NCBI RefSeq assembly: GCF_016862455.1
Contig: NZ_BOMZ01000002.1
Coordinates: 1 to 64,000, forward strand
Origin: Actinoplanes utahensis
GTDB lineage: Bacteria > Actinomycetota > Actinomycetes > Mycobacteriales > Micromonosporaceae
Direction of reading: 5' to 3'
Length of the DNA stretch: 64,000 nt
This document shows, piece after piece, positions 41,544-49,894 of the stretch; position 1 is the first letter of the stretch, and each line of letters begins with the position of its first letter. Made by a program: the position numbers and the translations under genes. The notes below the pieces were generated by a model that saw only the letters and a program-made list of their open reading frames with translations, was not told the DNA's origin and ran no database searches.

Positions 41544-42235
41544 TGCGGCGCGAGTCGAGCATTCCGCTCTCACCACGTTCATCGATGTGGCGCGATGTCT
41601 TCGTTCCCGGCCACATGGTGGCCAGCGACGGATTCACTGCCGAGGTCGGTGGCATGGTCGAGATGCCTCTGTCGCTGTACTGCCGGTACCGCACCCGGCT
41701 GAGCGCAGATGACGACCGCCGGCCGGCGGCGAGTTCCATCCCCGGTGATCACCGGCACCCGGAGACCCGCAGCGTCCATGACCTCGTCGGCCGGGCTGTC
41801 GCCATGGAGAGCACCGTCTGGACCGCCGGGTGGATGCTCGACGTCGACGGGCTCGGCATCTATGTCAGCGAGGCGGACACCGGGCCGTCGCCCGGTTCGT
41901 CGGCCTTCGAGGTGTACCGGGAAGCCGGCTCGGATCCGGCCGCGCCCGTTCCCGAGCCGGGCACGTGGACGCGTGTGCGTGGCCAGCTCAGCATCGCTGA
42001 ACCGTACGAGACCGGGGCCTACGAACCCGAGGCGGAACTGCTGCGCCACGCCGTACGGACATGGCTCGTCCACCGCATCGTCCGTCTGGACGGCAGATCC
42101 GGCAGCGGCGGTCTCCCCCAGGGGCGAGGCGAGGACGTCACGGTCGTCCAGCACACCGGCCTCCGCTACAGCGCCGCCTGGAGCACCCTCGGCTACCTCC
42201 TCGACCTGGAACACGCCGACCACGAAGGACCATGA
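41543..42235 (+). CDS. Protein of unknown function coupled to the gene before it
   Basis: 230 residues, no signal peptide or span. Segments such as VGRAVAMESTVWTAGWMLDVDGLGIYVS and AAWSTLGYLLDLEHA look like a folded soluble domain, but I recognise no family. Its start shares one base with the upstream stop (TGATG). The first 80 residues may form a separate domain (HMVASDGFTAEVGGMVEM). Confidence 0.62.
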   Translation: MRRESSIPLSPRSSMWRDVFVPGHMVASDGFTAEVGGMVEMPLSLYCRYRTRLSADDDRRPAASSIPGDHRHPETRSVHDLVGRAVAMESTVWTAGWMLDVDGLGIYVSEADTGPSPGSSAFEVYREAGSDPAAPVPEPGTWTRVRGQLSIAEPYETGAYEPEAELLRHAVRTWLVHRIVRLDGRSGSGGLPQGRGEDVTVVQHTGLRYSAAWSTLGYLLDLEHADHEGP

Positions 42236-42300
42236 TCGCCTTCTGAAGCGGTGACATCGTCCGTGGCCGGCGCCTCCGACAGCGTCCTGGACGCCCTGGC

Positions 42301-42500
42301 ACGCGCACCGGGGTCAAGCAGTTCCGCCACCCGGTCGTCGGCGAGTTCGGCCTGAATTTCGAGACGATGCAGCTGACGGCCGACCCCGGCCTGTCGATGA
42401 CCCTGCTCAGCGCCCCGGGGATCCGCAGCCGGCGATGCCGTGCGGCTGTTGGCGAGTTGGCCCGCGCCCAGGCTCCGGCGTCCTCCGAGCCCCGGTCACG
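42301..42500 (+). pseudogene. MmyB-like XRE regulator, C-terminal remnant
   Basis: TGVKQFRHPVVGEFGLNFET followed by MQLTADPGLSMTLLSAPG matches the ligand-binding domain of MmyB-like XRE regulators. The next conserved part, DAVRLLASWPA, is in another frame, so a frameshift lies near 42425. The HTH half is missing. The rest of 42236-42562 holds nothing else I can name. Confidence 0.65.
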
Positions 42501-42562
42501 CCGTCACCGCCCGGATCGGTGCAGCGGCCTCTGCGGATCTTTAGTACCGTGCCGGATGGCCG

Positions 42563-42874
42563 ATGTGGAGGGTGGCGATCACGGACGTGAGCGGATTCGA
42601 GCTTCAGATCGGTCAGCTGCGGCGTGCCGCCGAGGCGGCGGGATCCGCGGCGGACCAGGCCCGGACGGTGCACCCGGGCGCCGGCCTGGGGGCGATCGCG
42701 ACGGCGTTGCCGGGTGGGGTGGCGGCGACCGGCGCGCCCGCGCTGGCGTCGGTGTTCGACGAGCGTGCGGGGAAGTGGGCCGGCGACATCGACCGGTGGA
42801 GCGCATCGGTCGTGGCGGCCGCGACGGACTACTCCGCCAGTGACGACGCCGCGAAGAAGGCGTTCGGCGGATGA
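42563..42874 (+). CDS. EspC-like type VII secretion target protein
   Basis: 103 residues, mostly helical: GFELQIGQLRRAAEAAGSAA, a short turn, then FDERAGKWAGDIDRWSASVV and AAATDYSASDDAAKKAF. Size and layout fit small WXG100/EspC-like helical hairpins. GTG codons at 42572 and 42587 are alternative starts; none has a clear ribosome-binding site. It overlaps the next gene by 4 nt (ATGA), suggesting a partner or co-secreted chaperone for it. Confidence 0.72.
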   Translation: MWRVAITDVSGFELQIGQLRRAAEAAGSAADQARTVHPGAGLGAIATALPGGVAATGAPALASVFDERAGKWAGDIDRWSASVVAAATDYSASDDAAKKAFGG

Positions 42875-44271
42875 CGGCGGGTTACGACGACGTCCGCAGG
42901 TGGAACGCCGGGCCGTTGGATTCGCTGGCCACCGATCTGCGTGCCCGGCAGGACGAGCTCGTCGGGCTGCAGGACGAGCTCGACGATGCGGGACGGTTGC
43001 CGGACTGGCACGGGCCCGCGGGTGAGAGCGCCCGCCGTTCGCTGGCCGGCACCCGTGAGGAGGCGGAGATCCTGGTCGCGGAGCTGTCCGCCGTCGAACG
43101 GGCTCTGCACACCGCGGCCGACGACGTGCTGGCGCTGACCCGGCGGGTCGCCGACAACGACTCCCTCGCCGGCACCTATCAGTTCCACATCACCGGCAGC
43201 GGTGCGATCGTGGACCACAAGCCCGCCGACCCGCCGCCGACGTCCCGGTTCGAGGCTGAGGAACGCATCGAGGCGCACCGTCACCGCGAAGGTGTCAGGG
43301 CCCGGCTGGAGCAGGAGACCGCGGCGATCCTCACCGCGGCGAACCGCATCGACACCTCCTTGGCCCGGGTGCTGCAACTCGCCCGGGACCGCAAGATCAG
43401 CGACCATGAGGCGACCACCCTGGCCGGCGCCAGGAAGGGCGGCGCGATCGACGCCGGGGTGGTCGAGATGGAGCAGGCGCTGCGCGACGCCGGCCTGCTG
43501 ACCGGGCCCGCCCCGACCGGTTTCTACCGGCAGTGGCTGGAGAACGCGGTGCGCCGGGGCGTGCCGGTCGAGACGATCACGACGATCGCCGCCGATCATC
43601 ACGTCACGCCGGAGGCTTTCACGGTCCTCGACGGGATGGAGGAGATCCGCGAGGACGAGGACGGCGACGGGATCTTCAAGTCGTACTTCCTGATGCCCAC
43701 CGACGTCAGCGGGGACGACGCGGCCCAGGCGGTGCGGATGACCTACCTGCTGAACGCGGGCACCGACTACGGCGCCGGAGGCGAGAAGACCGATTTCACC
43801 CCGACGCCGTACGGGTCGGGCGAACTGCAGCGGATCATCGACCGGCAGAAGGCGAACTCCTGGAGCTACGACGAGGATGTGGGGTTCGTCCACGGCAACG
43901 GCGGGCGGCTGGTGACCACACCGAACGGCATGATGATGGGCCTGGGCGGCAACATCGTGCAGGACCCGTTCAGCCAGAAGGGCGGGACGGCGTGGGGCGA
44001 CACGTTCATGGTCAACATCGACGACCCGGACGACGCCGCGCAGCAGCTCCGCACGATGGTGACGTCGGGCCACGCCTGGTACTCCGGCGACGACGGCCCC
44101 CACCAGGGAAGACTCGACCTGGATCGGCTGCTGCACCACGAGGAGCGCCACTCCGGGCAGTGGGCGCGTGAGGGCCATGCCGGCTACATCTCCTCCTACC
44201 TGTGGGAGCAGATCACCGGTGGCAACGAGACCGAGGAAGACGCGGGGCTTTCCGATGGCGGATATCACTAG
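42871..44271 (+). CDS. Probable type VII secreted effector with HExxH motif
   Basis: 466 residues. The N-terminal helical region (about 5-100) has the WxG-like PDWHGPAGESARRSLAGTRE, typical of WXG100/LXG substrates, followed by a long coiled linker (about 125-185). The middle has an acidic, EF-hand-like DEDGDGIFKSYF. The C-terminal part ends DLDRLLHHEERHSGQW, with H423-E424-E425-R426-H427 as a zinc-peptidase-like HExxH. The whole resembles a polymorphic toxin with a metallopeptidase tip. No secretion machine genes lie in the window. The downstream lipoprotein overlaps by 17 bp and could be its immunity protein. Confidence 0.72.
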   Translation: MTAGYDDVRRWNAGPLDSLATDLRARQDELVGLQDELDDAGRLPDWHGPAGESARRSLAGTREEAEILVAELSAVERALHTAADDVLALTRRVADNDSLAGTYQFHITGSGAIVDHKPADPPPTSRFEAEERIEAHRHREGVRARLEQETAAILTAANRIDTSLARVLQLARDRKISDHEATTLAGARKGGAIDAGVVEMEQALRDAGLLTGPAPTGFYRQWLENAVRRGVPVETITTIAADHHVTPEAFTVLDGMEEIREDEDGDGIFKSYFLMPTDVSGDDAAQAVRMTYLLNAGTDYGAGGEKTDFTPTPYGSGELQRIIDRQKANSWSYDEDVGFVHGNGGRLVTTPNGMMMGLGGNIVQDPFSQKGGTAWGDTFMVNIDDPDDAAQQLRTMVTSGHAWYSGDDGPHQGRLDLDRLLHHEERHSGQWAREGHAGYISSYLWEQITGGNETEEDAGLSDGGYH

Positions 44272-44833
44272 AGGGGTACGCGCCGCCTGCGCCGCCCTGC
44301 TCGTGGCGACGGCGGCCGCGGCCTGCGACACCGAGGCGCCGTTCGCGCCACCGCTGCCGGTGGCGGCCGGGTTCCGGGTCGACGACGGCGTCCTGAGACT
44401 GTGGACGGGCACCCCGTGCCAGGGCGTCATCCGCCTGCGGCTGGTCTTCGACGTCGGCACCGCGGAGAGCGCGGAGCAGGTGTGGACGGCGCCGCAGCCG
44501 GGCGTGCCGGTGGAGCGCATGGACCTGCTGACCGCCGGCGGGGGTTCCGCTCCGGACACCGGCGGGCCTCTCCGGGTGGAGACACCACTGCCCGCGGCGT
44601 ACGACTGGACCAAGGCCGCATGGATCAACTTCTCCGTCGACGGGCCGCAGGCGTACGGGGCCCGGGTGGACGTCGCCGAGGTGCTGCGCGAGTCTGCGGA
44701 GCATCCGCCGGAGAGCTACCTGTTCGGTCAGAGCGGCTGGATGAGCCCGGCGGACGTGCGGCGCGAGAACCAGCGATCGTTCCTGACCGTCTGCGCCCCG
44801 GTCACGGCTGCCTCGGCGCCGCCGACGAGGTGA
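44255..44833 (+). CDS. Putative lipoprotein, possible immunity partner
   Basis: 192 residues with a signal ending ATAAAAC, a plausible lipobox, then DTEAPFAPPL. The mature part is beta-rich (VLRLWTGTPCQGVIRLRLVF, AAWINFSVDGPQAYGARVDV) with two more cysteines. The ATG at 44255 lies inside the end of the effector gene. An outward-facing lipoprotein fits immunity to a secreted protein, but this rests on position only. No family recognised. Confidence 0.62.
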   Translation: MADITRGVRAACAALLVATAAAACDTEAPFAPPLPVAAGFRVDDGVLRLWTGTPCQGVIRLRLVFDVGTAESAEQVWTAPQPGVPVERMDLLTAGGGSAPDTGGPLRVETPLPAAYDWTKAAWINFSVDGPQAYGARVDVAEVLRESAEHPPESYLFGQSGWMSPADVRRENQRSFLTVCAPVTAASAPPTR

Positions 44834-44836
44834 GAG

Positions 44837-45589
44837 TCAGGTGATCGTCGCCTGGGCGGGCCGGCTCGCGGGCAGGACGATGGTCAGGGCGCGGCCCGTC
44901 AGGTCGGTGATCACCCACGGGTGGCTGACGAACGTCGGCTGCCGGCGTGAGGCGCCGCTGCCGAGGACCGCATAACGCTCCCTGGTCCCCTGGTAGTCGA
45001 GCCAGTAGAGGACGACGGGTTCGTCGCGGCCGTTGACGAATTGGATCGCGGTGCCGTGGTCGTGGACGAGGGACCGCACCTCGCCTTCCTGCTGTGCCGG
45101 GACGACGGTGACGTGGACCGTGGCGGACGGGCTCGGCCGGGTTCCGAGCGTCGCGGCGGCGGACAGTCGCTGCAACGGCTCCGGCGGGCGTGTGGTGGCC
45201 GCGGCGTCCACCGAGGGGGTCGCGGACCCGGCGGTGGGCCCGGCGGGCCGGCTAGGCTCCGGCACGGCGGGTGATGCCGCATCGGCGCGGAACTCGGCCG
45301 GACGGGCGCCGGGCTGCAGCAGGATCGTGACGACCAGGAGGGACGCGGCGCCGGTGAGGCCCATGGCGACCAGCCGGCGCCGCGACGACCGGAGGACCCG
45401 GCGCCGGGGCTCCGCCGGCCCGCCGACGGTTTCCGGCTCCCGGGCGGCGACCGCCGGCTCGCGGTGAGCCGGCACGACCGGGCCGGTCCGGTGGCGCAGT
45501 CCCGGGCGGGGCTTCGTGTCCGGTATGTCGGGCACCCATCGGCCGATACGCAGCCCGGGATCACGCGTGGAATCGTCGGCGGGCGTCAC
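44837..45589 (-). CDS. Membrane protein with von Hippel-Lindau beta domain
   Basis: 250 residues: a 70-residue cytoplasmic part rich in Pro/Arg, one span (about 73-91), a low-complexity linker, and an extracytoplasmic domain (about 178-243) with the pVHL beta fold. Compared with human pVHL, W196, Y206, H223 and W225 (in LYWLDYQG, RERYAVL and SHPWVI) align with W88, Y98, H115 and W117 of the hydroxyproline pocket; H110-S111 are replaced by P-T. The VHL alpha domain is absent, as expected for bacteria. A role in binding modified peptides or proteins at the cell surface is inference. It converges on the lipoprotein gene. Confidence 0.8.
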   Translation of the reverse strand: MTPADDSTRDPGLRIGRWVPDIPDTKPRPGLRHRTGPVVPAHREPAVAAREPETVGGPAEPRRRVLRSSRRRLVAMGLTGAASLLVVTILLQPGARPAEFRADAASPAVPEPSRPAGPTAGSATPSVDAAATTRPPEPLQRLSAAATLGTRPSPSATVHVTVVPAQQEGEVRSLVHDHGTAIQFVNGRDEPVVLYWLDYQGTRERYAVLGSGASRRQPTFVSHPWVITDLTGRALTIVLPASRPAQATIT

Positions 45590-45710
45590 GATGCGTACTC
45601 GAACAAGATGGACCTCGGGTCGATGTCAGCGGACGGGCTCTGCATTAAGTCACACGGTCGACAGAATCGTCAACGGGGGTATCTCGTGGATTGTCGCCGA
45701 CCGCGACGAA

Positions 45711-45753
45711 AAGGCCGCGAAGTTCGTTTTGATCGATTCAAACGAACGGCCTT
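45711..45753. promoter_or_regulatory. Long inverted repeat in the DivIVA upstream region
   Basis: gttcgttt and aaacgaac (45722-45729, 45740-45747) plus flanking aaggcc/ggcctt form a nested dyad around tgatcgattc. No T-tract follows. It may be an operator for one of the divergent genes (VHL protein leftward, DivIVA rightward). The 45590-45960 gap holds no other feature. Confidence 0.55.
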
Positions 45754-45960
45754 CCCCACCATACTCCGAACCGATGCCCATTCTCTGTCACGCACACCAC
45801 GGCATGCCTGCCGACGGCGTTGATCCGGAGTCCTGCCCACCGCGTTATTCCTGTTGGTGGGGCTGACAGCAGCGACAACCGCCGTTCCGCGCCCCCGTTC
45901 GCCGAGGTCACCCGACCGGGGCACGACGACCTTTCCGCACACGATCCGGGAGCCACGACA

Positions 45961-46674
45961 GTGAAGCCGAGGACCGACACCCGCGACAGTGACGAAACCG
46001 TCGGTTCGCAACGCGCGGGAACGCGTACATCGCATATCAAAAAGAAAGCTTCATTTAACGCGACAGATATTCGTGACGTGGTTTTCAGTCCGGCGACTTA
46101 CCGTCGGCGCGGCTATGACGGCGACGTGGTCGACGCATTCCTGTCCGCGGCGCACGCGGAATTCGCCCGCCTGCAGGCGGAGAACCGGACGATGCGGGAG
46201 CGACTGCGGCCGGACGGTCCCTCGGTGGACGACCTCGCTGAGCGACTCGAGCGGCTCACCTCGGAACTGACGGCGAGCGAGCGGCGCCGTCGCGACCTCC
46301 GGGCGGAGCCGGCCCACGCCCGGGCCGCGCCACCGGCCACGGCGCCGGGAGAGTTCGTCGCCATCGCGCAGCAGTTCGCCGACTCCTACGTCGGTGATGC
46401 CGCGCGCGAGGCCGGCGCGCTGCGGAACACCGCCCGCGGCACAGCGGACCGGATCCTCAGCGAGGCCCACCTGCCGGCCTCGACCATCGACAGTGACGCG
46501 CGGGCAGGCCATCACGAGGCGATCGGCAGACTCTCGGGCGACCGGGCCGCCGCGCTGGTGGAGATCGAGCGACTCAACGAGCAGGTGGACGTCCTCCACG
46601 ATGCGCTCCGGGTGCGGATGACGCGGGAGGTGCCCCGGATCCCTCCCGCTCCGGACGCTGGGCAGCAGCCCTGA
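45961..46674 (+). CDS. DivIVA/Wag31-family protein
   Basis: 237 residues. The N-terminal DivIVA signature is FNATDIRDVVFSPATYRRRGYDGDVVDAFL, then coiled coils (about 65-120 and 190-225: EFARLQAENRTMRERL, AALVEIERLNEQVDVLHDAL). The GTG at 45961 with GGGAG 10 nt before is favoured; the frame stays open upstream. DivIVA proteins mark poles and organise tip growth. A basic, Ser/Thr-rich head of about 40 residues before the signature is longer than in the main DivIVA, so this is probably a paralogue. Confidence 0.83.
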   Translation: MKPRTDTRDSDETVGSQRAGTRTSHIKKKASFNATDIRDVVFSPATYRRRGYDGDVVDAFLSAAHAEFARLQAENRTMRERLRPDGPSVDDLAERLERLTSELTASERRRRDLRAEPAHARAAPPATAPGEFVAIAQQFADSYVGDAAREAGALRNTARGTADRILSEAHLPASTIDSDARAGHHEAIGRLSGDRAAALVEIERLNEQVDVLHDALRVRMTREVPRIPPAPDAGQQP

Positions 46675-46696
46675 CACTGGCTTTTCGCGACAGAAC

Positions 46697-46713
46697 GTCG
46701 TAATGTTTACGAC
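46697..46713 (+). promoter_or_regulatory. 17-bp palindrome, TetR-type operator
   Basis: GTCGTAATGTTTACGAC: perfect 7-bp arms around TGT, 29 bp before the SDR start. TAATGT inside it could be the -10. The TetR gene at 47710 in the same operon is the obvious binder. Confidence 0.78.
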
Positions 46714-46741
46714 AGGTAGTCGCATAAAGGAGTATGACGTC

Positions 46742-47635
46742 GTGACGAAGCAGGCAAGGAACACGGGTACAGGCGGCGAGACCCAGAAGCTGGTCGTCGT
46801 CACCGGAGCCTCCACGGGCATGGGCGCGGCAGCCGCCCGCGAACTGGCTCGCCGGGGATTCCACGTGCTGGCCGGGGTGCGACGCGATCGCGACGGCGAC
46901 GCCATCCGGGCGGCCGGCATCGAACCGGTCATCCTCGACATCACCGAGTCCGAGCACGTGAGCGCACTCGCCGCCCGGGTCGCCGCGGACCCCCGCGAGT
47001 TGCACGCGCTCGTCAACAACGCCGGCATCCAGGTGAACGGGCCGGTCGAAGCCTTGCCCCTGGAGCAGTGGCGGTGGGTGTTCGAAGTCAACCTGTTCGG
47101 CCACATCGCCGTCACGCAGGCACTCCTGCCGGCCCTGTTGCGCGGTAGGGGCCGAGTGATCAACATCAGCTCGATCGGTGGCCGGGCCGCCATGGCCACC
47201 TACGGCGCGTACGCCGGCGCGAAATTCGCCCTGGAAGCGGTCAGCGACTCGTTGCGCCGGGAGGTCGCGCCGCTGGGCGTACGCGTGGTCGTGGTCGAGC
47301 CCGGCGGCGTCCGCACGGAGATGGCCGCCCGCGGGGTCGCGGCGGCGAACGACGTGGCCGCGCGGATGACACCGGAACAGGCCGAGCGCTACGGCGGTCT
47401 GGTCCAGGCGAACAACGCCTTGATGACCTCGGGCACCGCATCGGGCCTGACCGCCGATGCCGCCGCCCGGGTCATCGTGAAGGCCGTGACGACCCGCAGG
47501 CCGCGCGCCCGCTACACCGCCGGCCGGGACGCCGCCATGATCATCCCCCTGACCCGGATACTGTCCGACCGCACGCTCGACCGGATTCTCGCCGCCAACC
47601 TGCGCCGCCATTACCCGAAGCAAGCCACCGCGTAG
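46742..47635 (+). CDS. Short-chain dehydrogenase/reductase
   Basis: 297 residues, classical SDR. Cofactor motif VVVTGASTGMG, NNAGIQ, catalytic Ser in INISSIGG and YGAYAGAKFA (Tyr-x-x-x-Lys). ARG following VLAGVRRDRD suggests NADP(H). The GTG at 46742 has AAAGGAG 9 nt upstream. It sits behind the palindrome at 46697 and in front of tetR, a common detoxification pair. Substrate unknown. Confidence 0.93.
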   Translation: MTKQARNTGTGGETQKLVVVTGASTGMGAAAARELARRGFHVLAGVRRDRDGDAIRAAGIEPVILDITESEHVSALAARVAADPRELHALVNNAGIQVNGPVEALPLEQWRWVFEVNLFGHIAVTQALLPALLRGRGRVINISSIGGRAAMATYGAYAGAKFALEAVSDSLRREVAPLGVRVVVVEPGGVRTEMAARGVAAANDVAARMTPEQAERYGGLVQANNALMTSGTASGLTADAAARVIVKAVTTRRPRARYTAGRDAAMIIPLTRILSDRTLDRILAANLRRHYPKQATA

Positions 47636-47709
47636 TCACCGACCGCCCTTGCGCGCCAGGGCACGACACGCCCGGCGGGCACGGAACCCCATCGAAGGAG
47701 GATGATCGG

Positions 47710-48312
47710 ATGCCGCGTATCCGGGGAGTCAACCTCGAGGAGCACCACGAACTGGTGTGGGCCGACCTCGCCGAGGCGATACGGCAATTGCTGCTCGAAC
47801 GCGACTACGACTCGATCAACATGGGCCACATCGCCGCCCGGGCCGGCCTCGCGCGCAACACCCTGTACAACTATGCGCCCGACAAGAGCACCCTGGTCAT
47901 GGCGTTGACCGAGCGTAGAGGCCGGCCCACGGTCGAGCGGGTGACCGCCATCGCCGCGCGTTCCGCGGAGCCGGCAGCGCAGCGCATGCTGAAGATCATC
48001 CAGGAGGTGTTGGCGGCGTTCACGGACCCGGCCATGCACTTGATGTTCCGGCCGGGCACCCGCATGCCGGCCGCCGACGGGCCCCGGAAACCGGACAACC
48101 CGTTCCACGCCATCGTGGTCGGAGTGGAACACGTCGTCCGGGACGGGATTGCGCGCGGCGAATTCCGCGACGTCGGCGACCCGCACCTCACCGTGGAACT
48201 GCTGTCCGGTGTCATGCGCGCCGGCGCGGAACGTATCGGCCGGGATCCGGCCGCCTTCGCGGTCACGGTCCGCGCCGCACAAGAGATGATCCTCGCCTCC
48301 CTGGCCGCTTAG
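47710..48312 (+). CDS. TetR-family repressor
   Basis: 200 residues. HTH region AIRQLLLERDYDSINMGHIAARAGLARNTLYNYAPDKSTLV is canonical. AAGGAGG lies 9 nt before the ATG. It is 75 bp after the SDR gene, likely in the same transcript, and probably represses both through the operator at 46697. Between its stop and the next gene (48313-48517) I see no credible gene. Confidence 0.92.
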   Translation: MPRIRGVNLEEHHELVWADLAEAIRQLLLERDYDSINMGHIAARAGLARNTLYNYAPDKSTLVMALTERRGRPTVERVTAIAARSAEPAAQRMLKIIQEVLAAFTDPAMHLMFRPGTRMPAADGPRKPDNPFHAIVVGVEHVVRDGIARGEFRDVGDPHLTVELLSGVMRAGAERIGRDPAAFAVTVRAAQEMILASLAA

Positions 48313-48517
48313 CCAGACGGTCGAGGTGATCGCGACAGCAGCATCAGATCGGCCCCCGGAAGCATGTGCACCACCGATCGTGTTCGCGGGCGGGCCGACG
48401 ACGCCACCATCCTGGCCGGGCTCGTCGCCCCCACCACGGTCAGGCCGATCAGGTTGACGGCGCTCATCCGCGTTCGGCCGCCTTCACCAGCACCGGCGGC
48501 GCCGGGCCGGGAGGCGG

Positions 48518-49894
48518 TCAGGACGTCTCCTTGCCGACGGCGGCTCCGGCGAACTGCCACCAGTCGACGTTGAACAGGTAGCCGCTGCCGCCGGTGAAGC
48601 GCAGGTACAGGTCCCGGGTGCCGGTGGCGCCACTGACCGGGCAGGTGACGGTGGTCCAGTTCTGCCAGCCGCCGGTGCCCGGGGCCGTGCACGTTCCGGC
48701 GACCGGGCCGGTGAGGCTGCCGAGCCGCAGTTCGATGCGGCCGCCGGCGGCCGCGGACGCGACCCGGGCCGAGAACGAGGTCGCTCCGGCGCCGAAGGCG
48801 ACCCCCTTGACCTTGATGTAGTCACCGTTGTCGAGGTAGCCGACGTTCATGCCGCCGGCGCCGGACCGCTCCGTCTCCACGCCGGAGCTCCAGGCGATGG
48901 TCTCGGCCTCCTGCCGCACGTACGGATGGAGCGTTCCGGTCTGCGGCGCCCCGGCGCTGGTCATGGTGATCGTCGGCAGGGTGCCGTCGGCGTTGTAGGT
49001 GAACTTCTCCACGGCGACCGAGCGGGTGAATCCGCCGCCGCCGGGCAGCGCGCCGTTGTGGTAGAAGAAGTACGATCCGCCGTTGAAGTCGATGACGCCG
49101 GCGTGGTTGGTGAAGCTGCCGCCCTGGGTGGGCATGACGGTTCCGCGGTACGTCCACGGGCCGGTCGGTGTCGGCGCGGTGGAGTAACCGATGAACTCCG
49201 AGCAGCACCGGGCGGCGAACACGTTGTAGTAGAGCCCGTTGCGTTTGTAGACCCAGGGGCCTTCCTCGTACAGCGTGGGCCGGTTGGGGTCGCCCGTGCG
49301 GGCGCCGAATCCGGCGGTGGTCAGCGGGATCCGGTTGACGCCGCCGGAGTAGCTGATCATGTCGGGGTTCAGCCGCACGTACCAGAGGTTGGGGTTGCCC
49401 CAGTAGAGGTAGGCCTGGCCGTCGTCGTCGACGAGCACGTGCGGGTCGATCTCGCCGTTCTCGGCCAGCGGCCGGCCGAGCGCGTCGGTGAACGGCCCGG
49501 TCGGGCTGGTGGCGACGCCGACGCCGATGGCCATCCGCCCGGTGGACCGGTTCTTGACCGGTACGTACCAGTAGAACTTCCCGTTGCGTGCGACCACGTG
49601 TCCGGCCCACGCGTCGGCACTGGCCCAACTGAAGGTGGCCAGGCTCATCGGGGAGCCGTGGTCGGTCCAGTTGACCATGTCGGCCGACGAGTAGACCCGC
49701 CATTCCCTCATCGTGAAGTAGGTGGAGTCGTCCTCGTCGTGGCCGGTGTAGAGGTACACGCGCCCGTTGTGGACCATCGGCGCGGGGTCGGCGGTGTAGA
49801 TGGTCTGCACGATCGGGTTGTCGGCCTGCGCGGCGGACGGGACGGCCAGGCCGGCGCACACCAGCGCGGCGGCCCACAGGAGTCTTCTCAGCAT
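48518..49894 (-). CDS. Secreted GH43 hydrolase with CBM6
   Basis: 458 residues. Signal peptide to AAQA. Five-bladed GH43 fold with base D36 in YTADPAPM, the pKa-tuning Asp in GEIDPHVLV and the acid Glu in YEEGPWVYK. A CBM6 follows (about 325-452, RQEAETIAWSSGVETE and YLDNGDYIKV to VDWWQFA). Family 43 with CBM6 acts on arabinoxylan as arabinofuranosidase or xylosidase. The ATG shares one base with the upstream GH27 stop (TGATG), so they are coupled. Confidence 0.92.
   Translation of the reverse strand: MLRRLLWAAALVCAGLAVPSAAQADNPIVQTIYTADPAPMVHNGRVYLYTGHDEDDSTYFTMREWRVYSSADMVNWTDHGSPMSLATFSWASADAWAGHVVARNGKFYWYVPVKNRSTGRMAIGVGVATSPTGPFTDALGRPLAENGEIDPHVLVDDDGQAYLYWGNPNLWYVRLNPDMISYSGGVNRIPLTTAGFGARTGDPNRPTLYEEGPWVYKRNGLYYNVFAARCCSEFIGYSTAPTPTGPWTYRGTVMPTQGGSFTNHAGVIDFNGGSYFFYHNGALPGGGGFTRSVAVEKFTYNADGTLPTITMTSAGAPQTGTLHPYVRQEAETIAWSSGVETERSGAGGMNVGYLDNGDYIKVKGVAFGAGATSFSARVASAAAGGRIELRLGSLTGPVAGTCTAPGTGGWQNWTTVTCPVSGATGTRDLYLRFTGGSGYLFNVDWWQFAGAAVGKETS

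Noticed and set aside
48309..48470. 52-residue minus-strand frame (MSAVNLIGLTVVGATS...)
   Set aside because: Short, overlaps the tetR stop, no family; could be a remnant but unsupported.
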